DNA from: Croceibacterium soli
Lineage (GTDB): Bacteria > Pseudomonadota > Alphaproteobacteria > Sphingomonadales > Sphingomonadaceae
Length of the DNA stretch: 64,000 nucleotides
Direction of reading: 5' to 3'
NCBI RefSeq assembly: GCF_009828065.1
Contig: NZ_WTYK01000002.1
Location: 310,001-374,000, forward strand
Within the stretch, counting starts at the first letter, position 1. Each line of letters begins with the position of its first letter. Below, one piece after another: positions 17,126 through 26,100 of the stretch. The notes under the pieces are model-generated. The model was not told the DNA's origin. It did no database searches and saw only the letters and a program-made list of their open reading frames with translations. The translations under genes and the position numbers were made by a program.

Positions 17126-17308
17126 GGCGTCGTCCCGGGCTTGCCCGGGACTGCTGCACCCCATGGGGTAACGAACAGAAAGGCCCGCCCGCTCACCCGA
17201 GCAGGCGGGCCTTTTCTGTGGGACGTCGTCCCGGGCCTGACCCGGGACCGCTGTCCGCTTGGTCGGACATCGCTTCCTGCGATCCCGGATCAAGTCCGGG
17301 ATGACGGG
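17126..17308. repeat. Family C palindromic elements flanking the rpsA terminator
   Basis: The first part, CGTCGTCCCGGGCTTGCCCGGGACTGCTG (split here at 17128-17156), is a truncated arm. A second, fuller element runs 17225-17308, starting CGTCGTCCCGGGCCTGACC and ending GATCAAGTCCGGGATGACGG, with an inner GTCCG/CGGAC stem. A related element lies at 41535-41618. Such elements are common between genes in sphingomonads. Confidence 0.8.
17180..17216 (+). terminator. Rho-independent terminator after rpsA
   Basis: AAGGCCCGCC pairs with GGCGGGCCTT, with an inner GCTC/GAGC stem, and the downstream arm runs into CTTTTCT. It lies 56 bp beyond the rpsA stop, between two family C repeat segments. Confidence 0.8.
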
Positions 17309-17347
17309 GCCTTTTCTAAGCTTGCCCGGGGCCCTAAGGTCCGGCCC

Positions 17348-18106
17348 ATGCTCCAGGTTCACCAGTTCCCCTGCCTCAGCGACAACTACGGCTTCCTGCT
17401 GCACGATCCGGAGAGCGGCGAGACCGCCTGCATCGATACGCCGGACGCCGAAGCCTACTTGCGCGAGGCGGCAGCGAAAGGCTGGCGGATCACGCAGATC
17501 TTGAACACCCACTGGCACCCCGATCACGCCGGCGGCAACAGAGCCATCAAGGCGGCCACCGGCTGCACGATCACAGCGCCGGAGGTCGACGCCCCAAAGA
17601 TTGCCGGCGTCGACCGCACCGTTGCAGATGGCGACGCTGTGGCGCTCGGCGAATGGACTGCCCAGGTGATCGATGTCAGCGGGCACACCATGGGTCACAT
17701 TGCCTACCACCTACCAGAAGCCGGCATCGCCTTCGTCGGCGACTCGCTGTTCGCGCTCGGCTGCGGGCGGATGTTCGAAGGCTCGCCTCCGCAGTTCTGG
17801 TCGAGCCTCTCACGGCTGAAGGCGCTGCCGCCTGAAACGACCCTCTACTGCGCGCACGAGTACACCCAGGCCAATGCCCGCTTCGCGCTGCACGCCGATC
17901 CCGAGAACGCGGCGCTGCAGGACTATGCGGCGGAGATCGCACGCAAGCGCGCTGCGGGCGAACCGACAGTTCCGATGAGCCTGAAGCGCGAGCTGGCGAC
18001 CAATCCCTTCCTGCGCGCCGACACGCCGGAAATGCGCGCCCGCTGGGGCGGCTCCTCGCCGCCGGAGACGTTCGCTGCGCTGAGGGCGGCGAAGGACAGC
18101 TTCTAG
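17348..18106 (+). CDS. gloB: Hydroxyacylglutathione hydrolase (glyoxalase II)
   Basis: Hydrolyses S-lactoylglutathione to lactate and glutathione, the second step of methylglyoxal detoxification. The 252-residue metallo-beta-lactamase-fold protein has the dinuclear metal motif THWHPDHAGG at residues 54-63, further ligands in SGHTMGHIAY and FVGDSLFALGCGRMFEG, and CAHEYT with the last His. The C-terminal HAGH_C region includes the TVPMSLKRELATNPFLR glutathione-site signature. The start ATG begins MLQVHQFPCLSDNYGFLL, the usual N-terminus. Confidence 0.96.
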   Translation: MLQVHQFPCLSDNYGFLLHDPESGETACIDTPDAEAYLREAAAKGWRITQILNTHWHPDHAGGNRAIKAATGCTITAPEVDAPKIAGVDRTVADGDAVALGEWTAQVIDVSGHTMGHIAYHLPEAGIAFVGDSLFALGCGRMFEGSPPQFWSSLSRLKALPPETTLYCAHEYTQANARFALHADPENAALQDYAAEIARKRAAGEPTVPMSLKRELATNPFLRADTPEMRARWGGSSPPETFAALRAAKDSF

Positions 18107-18133
18107 CTGGAACTCGCTCTGTCGCGGGCGCGA

Positions 18134-18303
18134 AAAGCCCCCTCCTCTTCAGAGGAGGGGGGTTGGGGGTGGTGGAGGCACGCGAACCGTTCGCCCACCG
18201 CAGCACCACCCTGCTGCGACTAGGCTCGCCTTCGGCTCACCAAGTCTCGCTGCCCCTCCTCTGGAAGCGAAGCTGTCCCGAAGGGACAACAGGAGGGGTG
18301 GTC
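18134..18303. repeat. Family B palindromic element, copy 1
   Basis: Begins with AGCCCCCTCCTCTTC and its hairpin partner GAGGAGGGGG, continues GGTTGGGGGTGGTGGAGGC, and holds a block at 18204-18252 (GCTGCGACTAGGCTCGCC, then GGCTCACCAAGTCTCGCTG). It ends with CCCCTCCTCT and AGGAGGGG. A near-identical element in the opposite orientation lies at 59257-59477. It fills the gap between convergent gloB and atpF, where its hairpins could serve as a terminator. Confidence 0.88.
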
Positions 18304-18322
18304 CTCCCGCCGAAGCGGCAGA

Positions 18323-18895
18323 TTACATGCTGGCGATGATCTCGTCGGCCAGCTTGCGGTCCTCGGCCTGGCCGTGCTTCTCGGCGATCAACGAACGGGC
18401 GGCGAAGGCAGCGGTGGTCGCGACTTTGGCGCGGAGCTCCTCGACCGCGGCGCGCTCGGCGGCGGCGATCTTGTCCTTGGCCATCTGCTCGCGGCGGGCG
18501 ATCATGTCGGTCGTGTCGGCTTCCGCCTTGGCGACGATCTGGTCGGCTTCGACTTTGGCGCGCTCGACCATGGCGGCGGCGTCCTTCTCGGCACCAGCAA
18601 TCTTGGCCGCGTATTCGGCGCGGAGAGCCTCGGCTTCGGCGCGGAGCTTCTTCGCCTCGTCGAGCTGCTCGCGGATCGCCGCGATCTTGCGGTCGAGCCC
18701 GCCGGCGATCGTCTTGTGCACCTTCGCGCCAAACACGGCGATCAGGATCAGCACCAGCATCGATACCGCGACCCACTGATAGGGCGCGAGGCCCAGCAGG
18801 GACGGTTCGACGTGCACGGCGGCGCCGTGCTCGGCCGCCGCGTGGGCGCCGTGGTCGGCCGCCGCCGCGGCGAGGACTTGGAGTGTATCAGCCAT
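18323..18895 (-). CDS. atpF: F0F1 ATP synthase subunit b
   Basis: Peripheral-stalk subunit linking the membrane part to F1. The 190-residue protein has an Ala/His-rich N-terminus (1-35), one membrane helix (about 39-58, QWVAVSMLVLILIAVFG) and a long Ala/Glu/Lys coiled coil (60-190). Alphaproteobacteria use a b/b' pair; this is the second of the two and is the last gene of the F0 operon. Its ATG overlaps the end of atpF' by 8 bp, so translation is coupled. Confidence 0.95.
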   Translation of the reverse strand: MADTLQVLAAAAADHGAHAAAEHGAAVHVEPSLLGLAPYQWVAVSMLVLILIAVFGAKVHKTIAGGLDRKIAAIREQLDEAKKLRAEAEALRAEYAAKIAGAEKDAAAMVERAKVEADQIVAKAEADTTDMIARREQMAKDKIAAAERAAVEELRAKVATTAAFAARSLIAEKHGQAEDRKLADEIIASM

Positions 18896-19382
18896 GGGCC
18901 AGGACTTTCTTCACGGCGGCTTCGGCGTTCGGCCGCGCCACATCGATACCGGCCAGGCGGCGGGCGATGTCCTGCGCCGCGTCGGCCGCGATGCTTTCCA
19001 CTTCGGCAGCCGCCTCGGCACGGGCCGCGGCGATCCGCTGCTCGGCACCGACCAGCGTTTCGTCGAGCCGCTTCTGCGCCGCAGCGAGCTTCTGCTCCGC
19101 CTGCACCGCAGCTTCGGCCTTGGCGGCGCTGATCAGGGCGTGGGCATCGGCGCGATTCTGGTTCTCGCGCTTGCGCCAGGCTTCTTCCTGCTGCTCGGCC
19201 AGGTCGCGGGCGGCCTGGGCAGCGGCAAGGTCTTCGGCGATCTGGCTGTCGCGCATGGCGACGGTGTCCATCACCTTCGGCACCATGCCCCGGCCGATGA
19301 CCAGGAACACCAGGCCGAAGATGATCAGCAGCCAGAAGACCTGGCTGGAATAGGTTTCGGCAAGCTGGGCAATCTGAGGCAT
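18888..19382 (-). CDS. atpF': F0F1 ATP synthase subunit b'
   Basis: The divergent b' stalk subunit typical of photosynthetic and alphaproteobacterial F-ATPases. Its 164 residues open MPQIAQLAETYSSQVFWLLI, with one membrane helix at about 13-31, a conserved GRGMVPKVMDTVAMRDSQIA, then a coiled coil. It lies between atpE and atpF and heterodimerises with subunit b. Confidence 0.94.
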   Translation of the reverse strand: MPQIAQLAETYSSQVFWLLIIFGLVFLVIGRGMVPKVMDTVAMRDSQIAEDLAAAQAARDLAEQQEEAWRKRENQNRADAHALISAAKAEAAVQAEQKLAAAQKRLDETLVGAEQRIAAARAEAAAEVESIAADAAQDIARRLAGIDVARPNAEAAVKKVLAHG

Positions 19383-19461
19383 TGGCTGGTCCGGCTAATT
19401 GAAGAAACACATCCGGCGGACCCGATCGTCGGGCCCGCCACGTCGTGCAAATTCAATAACT

Positions 19462-19689
19462 TTAGGCGACGAAGATGAGGATCATCGCAACGACGAACGC
19501 CAGCAGGCCGAGAAGCTCGGCAGCGGCGAAGCCGATGAACAGGCGGCCCTGCTGGCCGTCTGCCGCGCCCGGGTTGCGCAGCGCGCTTTCGAGGAACGAG
19601 CCGAAGACGTTACCCACGCCGATGGCGGCCATACCAGCACCGATCGCCGCGAGACCGGCACCGATCAGCTTGGCTGCTTCCATTTCCAT
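19462..19689 (-). CDS. atpE: F0F1 ATP synthase subunit c
   Basis: The proton-carrying ring subunit. The 75-residue protein forms two membrane helices: helix 1 is Gly/Ala-rich with the ring-packing GAGLAAIGAGMAAIGVG, and the polar loop is ALRNPGA. The ion-binding acid in helix 2 is Glu58 in FAAAELLGLLAFVVA, so H+ coupling is expected. The ATG at 19689 follows GGAG by seven bases; a TTG two codons upstream is less likely. Confidence 0.97.
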   Translation of the reverse strand: MEMEAAKLIGAGLAAIGAGMAAIGVGNVFGSFLESALRNPGAADGQQGRLFIGFAAAELLGLLAFVVAMILIFVA

Positions 19690-19726
19690 GATCAAACTCC
19701 TTTGAAATCTCTTGAGTGAATTGGTC

Positions 19727-20512
19727 TTAGTGAAGGTTTTCGGCGTCGTTGATGTAGAGCGAGGTCAACAGCGCGAAGACATAAGCCTGGATGCCGGCGA
19801 CCAGGATCTCCAGCGCGCAGATGCCGACCATCAGCACGAAGCTGGGCAGGCCCACGAGAAGACCGAAGCCAATGCCGGCGTTCCAGCCGTCGATAACGAA
19901 GCTGGACAGCACTTCCAGCAGCACGTGCCCGGCCATCATGGCCACGAACAGACGCAGGCCGAGGCTGAACGGACGCACCATGAAGCTGATCAGCTCGATC
20001 GGGAAGATGATCGGGATCATCGGCCAGGGCGTGCCGTGCGGCACGAACAGGCTGAAGAAGTGAATGCCGTGCTTCCAGAAGCCGACGATCAGCACGATCG
20101 AGAAGCTGAGGATCGCCAGCACGCCGGTGACGGTGAAGTGGCTGGTGAAAGTGAACGGGTGCACCCCGACCAGGCCCAGCGGCAGCAGGCCGAGGACGTT
20201 GGCGAACAGGATGAACATGAACAGCGAGAAGATGTAGGGCACGTACTTGCGCCCGGCCTTGCCGACGTTCGCCTCCAGCATCCCGTCGATGAAGCCGGTG
20301 AAGCTTTCCACGGCCATCTGCCAGCGCCCGGGCACGAGCTGACGCTTCATGCCGCCGGCGACGAACACCCACAGCGCGACGGCGGAGATCGCCATCCACA
20401 ACGCACTGTTGGTGAAGGCGATGTTGTAGCCCGCGAGCTCCCAGGCCTCCGAGCCGAACATGGGCTCGATGGTGAACTGGTGCATCGGATCGACTTTGGC
20501 TTCGGCTGCCAC
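19727..20512 (-). CDS. atpB: F0F1 ATP synthase subunit a
   Basis: Forms the two proton half-channels beside the c-ring. About 261 residues with five or six membrane helices; the essential stator Arg is in FSLGLRLFVAMMAGH, and helix 5 contains the channel residues around LEILVAGIQAYVFALL. Start uncertain: GTG 20512 gives VAAEAKVDPMHQF, which matches how homologues begin; ATG 20533 and GTG 20542 are in-frame alternatives that add 7 to 10 residues. It follows atpI. Confidence 0.95.
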   Translation of the reverse strand: MAAEAKVDPMHQFTIEPMFGSEAWELAGYNIAFTNSALWMAISAVALWVFVAGGMKRQLVPGRWQMAVESFTGFIDGMLEANVGKAGRKYVPYIFSLFMFILFANVLGLLPLGLVGVHPFTFTSHFTVTGVLAILSFSIVLIVGFWKHGIHFFSLFVPHGTPWPMIPIIFPIELISFMVRPFSLGLRLFVAMMAGHVLLEVLSSFVIDGWNAGIGFGLLVGLPSFVLMVGICALEILVAGIQAYVFALLTSLYINDAENLH

Positions 20513-20570
20513 TTGTCTTCGTGTCCCCAACATTGCGAACACGGCGCCCCTCTCTCCGCCCCATTCGGGG

Positions 20571-20888
20571 TCAGTCGGGACGCCGGCTTGAAATCCGGAT
20601 AATGTTCCTGAAGGCGACGACTATCCCGAAGAACAGCATCACCAACAGACCCCAGGGCGACGTACCCGCGAACCGGTCGATAACCCAACCGATCAGCGCG
20701 CCGCCAAGCATTCCCCCCAACAGCTCCGCGAGCACGCGATTACCGAGCTTGTACCCGGAATCCGCGCCCTGAACCTGCGGCTTGTTGCGCTGCTCTTCTC
20801 GCTCGCGCGCGGCCTTGAGCCGCTCTTCGAGCGCGTCGATCCGCGCATCTTCGCCGATGGGGTCCTGTTCGGGCTTTTCGTCGCTCAT
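20571..20888 (-). CDS. atpI: AtpI/AtpZ-family ATP synthase assembly protein
   Basis: A 105-residue protein with a charged N-terminal half (residues 1-45, Glu/Arg-rich helix) and two membrane helices (about 52-72 and 78-96; GGMLGGALIGWVIDRF and WGLLVMLFFGIVVAFRNI). This AtpZ/AtpI pattern marks the accessory protein that heads F0 operons and helps c-ring assembly or Mg2+ supply. First gene of atpI-atpB-atpE-atpF'-atpF. No F1 genes are in the window. Confidence 0.9.
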   Translation of the reverse strand: MSDEKPEQDPIGEDARIDALEERLKAAREREEQRNKPQVQGADSGYKLGNRVLAELLGGMLGGALIGWVIDRFAGTSPWGLLVMLFFGIVVAFRNIIRISSRRPD

Positions 20889-20953
20889 GCAGGTCTCCTT
20901 CCAAAGGAGTTTCCGGCATAGGCAATGAGTTGCCCGCCGAGGGCGCCGACCCC

Positions 20954-22396
20954 TTAGGCGGGGGTATTGGGCGAGTCAACCGGCAGCCCGGAGGTTCCGT
21001 CATTCGAGCCAACGAGTTGCTCTGCCGAGGCGGAGAGGCAGACCTGCAGACCCTCCGGCCGCCAGTCGCGCGTCAGATCGCCGCCGAGCTGGTGGCGCAG
21101 CGTCATGTCGACCAGACGGGTCCCGAAGCCAAGATGTTCCGGCACGCTGACGGGCGGCCCTCCCTGCTCGCTCCAGCACAGCCTGTACTGGTCGCCGATG
21201 GTCTCCCCGTGGACCCGCACCTGACCCGCCGGATCGCTGAAGGCGCCGTACTTGGCGGCGTTGGTGGCGAGCTCGTGCACCGCCAGCGAAAGCGCCGTGG
21301 CGGCGCTGTCCTTCAGCGGCGCATCGTCGCCTTCGATCACGATTCGCTCGCGCCCCTCAAGGGCATAAGGGCTGAGCAATTGTCGGACTATGCCGAGCAC
21401 CGTCCCCTGAGCGGGGGAGCCATCGCGGCCATGCGGGCTGGCGTAATCGTGCGCTATGCTGAGCGCCGATATCCGATCGCCAAGCTCGGCGGCGAACGCT
21501 TCCGCCTCCGGATGCTGCCGCGCGGACATCGAGAGAAGCCCGCCTATGACAGCGAAGATGTTCTTGATCCGGTGGCTCAGTTCCTTGCTGGCGAGCTCGA
21601 GCTGCTCTGCGGCCGCCTTCTGCAAGTGGATGTCGGTGCAGGTCCCCATCCAGCGGATGATTGCCCCCTGCTCGTTACGGACGGGGTGCGCGCGGCCGAG
21701 CACCCAGCGGTACTCGGAAGATTGGTGCCTCAGGCGGTATTCGACTTCGAACGGATCGCCGCTCTGCAGGCTCCGCTCCCAACGCATGACCGCCTGCTCG
21801 CGATCGTCAGGGTGAACGAGGTGACCCCACTCCTCGCGGGTCGTCGTACCGACCGTGGCGCCGGTGAACTCGTACCAGCGCCGGTTGAAGAAATCGGGGT
21901 CGCCATCGGGGCGGGTCGACCAGATCATCTGGTCGACCGATTCGATGATGTCGGACAGAAGGGCGCGGCTTTCCTCCAGCTCGCGCTCGATCCGCTTGCG
22001 CTCGGTGATCTCGAGAAACAGCACGGCGAACCGCTCCCCGCCGACGGCATGGGCCCGTGCCTCATATGAGCGGTTGTTCAGCGCCGGCACCTCGATCTCG
22101 AACGCCACGGGTTCGCCGGTATCGACCACGGTTTCGTAGCGCCGCATCACATCTTCCGGGAAATCGGCGATGACCTCCCGCGCGCGATGGGAGAGAACCT
22201 CATCGGCACCAAAGCCGGTCTGTTCGCTGAAGGCGTCGTTGATCTCGAGGAAGACGAAGTCGGCCGCCCGGCCATCCGCGCCGCGGATCAGTTCGCCCAC
22301 GAAGAAGCCTTCGCGGATCCTGCGAAACAGGTCGCGGCAATGCTCCTCGGTCAGCGCGAACGCGCATTCAGACGTTTCCGACGCCAACTCAGCCAT
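20954..22396 (-). CDS. PAS-PAS HWE/HisKA_2-type sensor histidine kinase
   Basis: A 480-residue soluble sensor kinase. PAS domain 1 covers about 15-135 (ending FLEITERKRIERELEESRAL) and PAS-PAC domain 2 covers about 145-262 (IIESVDQMIWSTRPDGDPDF, then WMGTCTDIHLQKAA). The phosphoacceptor is His275 in ELSHRIKNIF, and the N-box HELATNAAKYGAFS and GFGTRLVDM complete the HWE/HisKA_2-type ATPase. Such kinases work in the alphaproteobacterial general stress and light responses. No membrane helix and no partner response regulator are adjacent, so it is an orphan. Start is the ATG giving MAELASETSE. Confidence 0.92.
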   Translation of the reverse strand: MAELASETSECAFALTEEHCRDLFRRIREGFFVGELIRGADGRAADFVFLEINDAFSEQTGFGADEVLSHRAREVIADFPEDVMRRYETVVDTGEPVAFEIEVPALNNRSYEARAHAVGGERFAVLFLEITERKRIERELEESRALLSDIIESVDQMIWSTRPDGDPDFFNRRWYEFTGATVGTTTREEWGHLVHPDDREQAVMRWERSLQSGDPFEVEYRLRHQSSEYRWVLGRAHPVRNEQGAIIRWMGTCTDIHLQKAAAEQLELASKELSHRIKNIFAVIGGLLSMSARQHPEAEAFAAELGDRISALSIAHDYASPHGRDGSPAQGTVLGIVRQLLSPYALEGRERIVIEGDDAPLKDSAATALSLAVHELATNAAKYGAFSDPAGQVRVHGETIGDQYRLCWSEQGGPPVSVPEHLGFGTRLVDMTLRHQLGGDLTRDWRPEGLQVCLSASAEQLVGSNDGTSGLPVDSPNTPA

Positions 22397-22513
22397 CCTG
22401 GTAGCCGCTCCTTTAGCGAGCGGAACGAATCGTCGCGCGCAGATGTTCCTGCCCGCCCGCAGAGGCGGGCGCGGCAGTGGTAGACCCGGTGGGCTCAACC
22501 GCCCGGGATTAGC

Positions 22514-22906
22514 TCAGGGGCAACGCGGGTCGCGGAGGGGCGGGCCGGAGCCGCGGGTCTGCCAGCTTCCGTCCGGCGCCTGGTACTTCTCCCCCGGCGC
22601 GGTGCGGGCGATCGCCAGGCAGCCGGCGGTGAAGGCATATTCCTGCAGCGTCGCCTTCGCGGCCTGCGCCTTTTCGGCATAGACCGCCCGGCGCTTGATG
22701 TTGATGTCGTCGACCATCTTGCGCAGCGCGGCATCGCCGCCGCCGACCACGCCGAGATAACCGTCCATCTTTTCGCCGACGAGCCCGGCCTGGCGGGCCG
22801 AATCGTAGCCCGGATCACGCTGCGCGAAGGCAGGCGAAGCGATCCCGGAAAGCGCGAGCGCCGCGGCCGAGAAGGCCCATGCAGCACGAGTAAACCCAGT
22901 TTTCAT
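22514..22906 (-). CDS. ydbL: YdbL family (DUF1318) secreted protein
   Basis: A 130-residue exported protein. The signal peptide (1-28) ends at SPAFAQ, followed by the DUF1318 core in which a Gly-rich segment (LVGEKMDGYLGVV) and DINIKRRAVYAEKA are typical. The ATG at 22906 with GGAG six bases upstream is preferred. In Enterobacteria ydbL lies downstream of ydbH and ynbE, exactly as here, and that operon is linked to lipid transport to the outer membrane; the specific role of YdbL is unsettled. Confidence 0.88.
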   Translation of the reverse strand: MKTGFTRAAWAFSAAALALSGIASPAFAQRDPGYDSARQAGLVGEKMDGYLGVVGGGDAALRKMVDDINIKRRAVYAEKAQAAKATLQEYAFTAGCLAIARTAPGEKYQAPDGSWQTRGSGPPLRDPRCP

Positions 22907-22953
22907 GACGCTCTCCATCGAAGGATATTGGGCCACCAGAAGATATTTGGCCA

Positions 22954-23199
22954 TCAGAAGATATCCGCATTCTCGTCGATCGTGTTCCCGGCGTCTGCAG
23001 CCAGGCGATAAATCACTTCCTGCGTGATGTTGATGTTGAGCTCTATCACGATCGGCTCGCTGGGAGCGTTCACCGAGATACAGCCCGTAGCCAGGCCGCT
23101 GCCCAACATCGCCATCAGCACCGTGCCTGCCCGCCTCGTCCCAATCATCGGGGACTTATGCGGTGGACAGGCCCGGTTGGTCAATTTGGGGATCTTCAT
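22954..23199 (-). CDS. ynbE: YnbE-like outer-membrane lipoprotein
   Basis: A small lipoprotein with lipobox LATGC. Residues after the Cys (VNAPSEPIVIELNINITQEV) match the YnbE pattern, with a C-terminal NTIDENADIF. Start unclear: the ATG at 23199 overlaps the ydbH stop by ATGA, which argues for coupling, but gives 40 residues before the lipid Cys. The ATG at 23148 gives a canonical 64-residue lipoprotein close to the 61 residues of E. coli YnbE. YnbE is thought to partner YdbH as its outer-membrane anchor. Confidence 0.85.
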   Translation of the reverse strand: MKIPKLTNRACPPHKSPMIGTRRAGTVLMAMLGSGLATGCISVNAPSEPIVIELNINITQEVIYRLAADAGNTIDENADIF

Positions 23200-26100
23200 G
23201 GCAGTTCCTCGCTTTCGCGGCGCTGAATGGCGGGTTCATCGGGGATGGGGACCGGCGGAGTGCCCGGAGGCTCCTGCTCGGCCTCGGTGGTCTGGCGGCG
23301 GATGGCGTTGCCTAACTCGTCGATCAGGCCGAGATCGCGCGGATCGCGCACGGCGGCGGGATCGTACATCGACTTGATCGAAGTGATGAGCTGGTAGAAC
23401 GGCGCCCGGATATTGACGACGAAGCGGAACGGCAGCTTGGCGATCCGCCGGGTGATGAAGTTGCTGGTCGCCCCTTCCCCCTGGCTCACACCGTCGAAGC
23501 GCACGCGGGTGACGATCTCGCCGGTCAGCGGCCCGTCCATCGCTACGGTCATGCGCGTGTAGTCGAGCGAGCGGAGCGCATCGAAAGCGATGTTGGCCAT
23601 CGGCGAGAGGTCTTCGTAAGTCAGCGCACCGACGTAAGCGACATTGCCGCCGGGAGGGCGCGAGACCAGGCGGCCCCCTTCGATCCGCCCGTTGCCGTCC
23701 TGATCGAAAATCAGCGGCATGGTTCCGTCGAACACTCCAGTGGCGCTGATGTTCTCGAGCTCCATGCGCTCGACGAACTGCGAGGCTTCGAGCCCGACGA
23801 TCTCGAGGATGTAGGCGCGCACCTCGCTCATCCCGAGGTTGAGCGTGACCGGGCGCAGCGTCAGCGTGCCGCCCATGAACGGCCATGTGCCGCCGGTAAC
23901 CTGCAGGACTTCCCCATTGCGGATCTCTATGCCGATCTCACCGTCGAACACCTCGATCCCTGGGTTGACCGAGGCGACGGCGATCCGCTGGTCCCGAGCG
24001 GTGGTGAGCCCGAGCAGGTCGGTGAAGACGAGCGTACCCGAAGCGCCGCGCACGGGTCCGAACGCGGCGGCGAAGTCCAGCGACTCGCTGGAGAACGAAC
24101 CGGTGCTGGTGACGCCGCTCTCGTTCCAATCGATCCGCCCGTTCCCTGTGACGGTGCCGGAGACGTTGGCCACCACACCAAGGGCCAGCCGCGTGAGATC
24201 GGTCGGCTGGTAGCCCGGACCGAACTCGACGCCAGGCACGGCGAGGTCCGCGTGACCGCGGCCGGTGGCGAGATCGTGGCGCAGATCGAGCCGGGTCACG
24301 AGGCGGTCGCCCGCCGGCTCGCGCAGGTCCGCCTGGGCTGTGATCAGGTTGTCCTGCAGGACCAGCGTCGCTCCGCGTGCGGCGAGCGGCTCGAAGCGGG
24401 CGGCCTCCTGCCTATCGACCAGGCGGAAGGATCCGTCGGCTATGCTGAGCCTGCCGGCGGTATAGTCCCAGTTGCCCTCCGCCCCGAGCAGATCGAGCGG
24501 CACTGCGTAGAGACGCACGTCGGTGCCGGCGAAACGGCCGGAGATGTTCTTGCCGATCTGGGCAGTGAGGTTGGCGATGGCGAAGCTCGTGGCGGTGTCG
24601 CTCGGCCCGAGGGTGACCTGCAACTCGCGCGCGGACAGTGCCCCGGGATAGGCGAAGCCCACAGGGCCGCTGCGGACCGCGATGGGCGTCTCGCCCAGCA
24701 GCCCTGCCACGTCCAGCGACGGTGCCCCGGCGGCGATCTGCAGCCCCGACGCGCCGTAGCGGACCATTGCCCGACCCGGCGGCGGGCACAATGTGAGCCG
24801 GTTGCGCTGGAGCGTGACGTTGGCGAAGCGCAGCGAATCGAACCGGATCTGCGCGCACTGCCGCCACAGGGCCAGCCCCGACGCCCCTGACCAGTTGCCG
24901 GAGAGCGGCAGCAGCAGGTCTTCGGCATGGCCGCCCGGCAGGTTGCCGCTGAGCAGCGCGCGGCCGGAGAAGCCGAGCCGGTCCCCTTCCGAAACAAGGG
25001 CGAGCGAGGGGATGGCGAGCCGCCCACCCTCGGCCTCGTAGGTCGCCATTGCCAGGCGGGCGGTGAAGCCGAGGGTGCCACGCCGCTCGATCCGTCCTTC
25101 GACGCGCGGCAGGTCGCGTCCACCGGTCGCGAAGTTGCCCGCCAGGCGCGGAAGGCCGCCGCCGCTGTCGCCGTACTGGAAGCGAGAAAGCGACAGGACC
25201 CGCTGGCCGCTGCCGCCTGTCACGGCGGCTTGCGGGATCACCAGGCTCACCACGCCGCCGGTCTTGCGGAAACTCGCCTGGCCGGAAAGCGTGCTGCCGG
25301 TCGCTTCGCGCAGCAGACCGCCGCGCAGCTTGCGCAGGATCGCGCCGAGCAGCGTACCGTCCGCCGCTTCCGCCGCCTGCCCGATCGTCTCGTCCAGCCC
25401 GGCTCCTGGCCGCACGCCGGCGCCGCTGAAATCCGCCTGCAGGCGCAGCCAGTCGAAGCCGTCGCCGGCCCGTACGGTGCCTTCGGCGGAAATCGAGGCG
25501 ACTTGCGCCTGCGGATGGGCCAGTCCTTCCCCGGCGAACTCGTATCCGGCGGTCAGTTCGCCGCCGCGGAAGGATATCTGGCTATCGAAGCGCAGCGCGT
25601 TGACGGCGGCCTCGGCGAAGCGCGCGGCGCGCATGTCGCCGGAGAGCTTGCCTTCGAGGCCGGTTAGGTCACGGTCGAACCTCGCCTCGGCCGCGAGCGT
25701 GGTCCGCGCCAGCGCCACCGCGCCGTCCCCGCAGTCGAGCGAGGCCAGCCTCAGCGGGCCCTTGAAGGTCGGCCGCTCGGCATCGATGCCGACCGCGCCG
25801 AACAGGGTCGTGCCGGCAAGCTCGCATTCGCCGAGCGTCAGCTCGGGCGCAGTCGCGGCCAGTTCGCCGCGGAACCCGCCCCGCAAGTGCCCTTCGCCCG
25901 CCAGGCGCAATCCCACAGGACCGTAATCGGTTTCGAGCAGCCCGCGCCCGTCCCGGATGTGGATTACGAAGTTCGGGAATTCGAACGGCCCCTCCTCGCC
26001 GGTAAAGAGCAGGGGATCGAGCGCGCCGAAGCTGAGCTCGCCGTCGATCCAGGTGCCGAAGATGCGCGGACGGGTGAGCCGGAGGCGGCCGATCGTGGGC

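Noticed and set aside
15193-17196. A 667-codon open frame on the minus strand opposite rpsA
   Set aside because: Codon bias of rpsA leaves the antisense frame open; the predicted protein is a His/Asp/Val-rich shadow with no family motifs, while rpsA is unmistakable.
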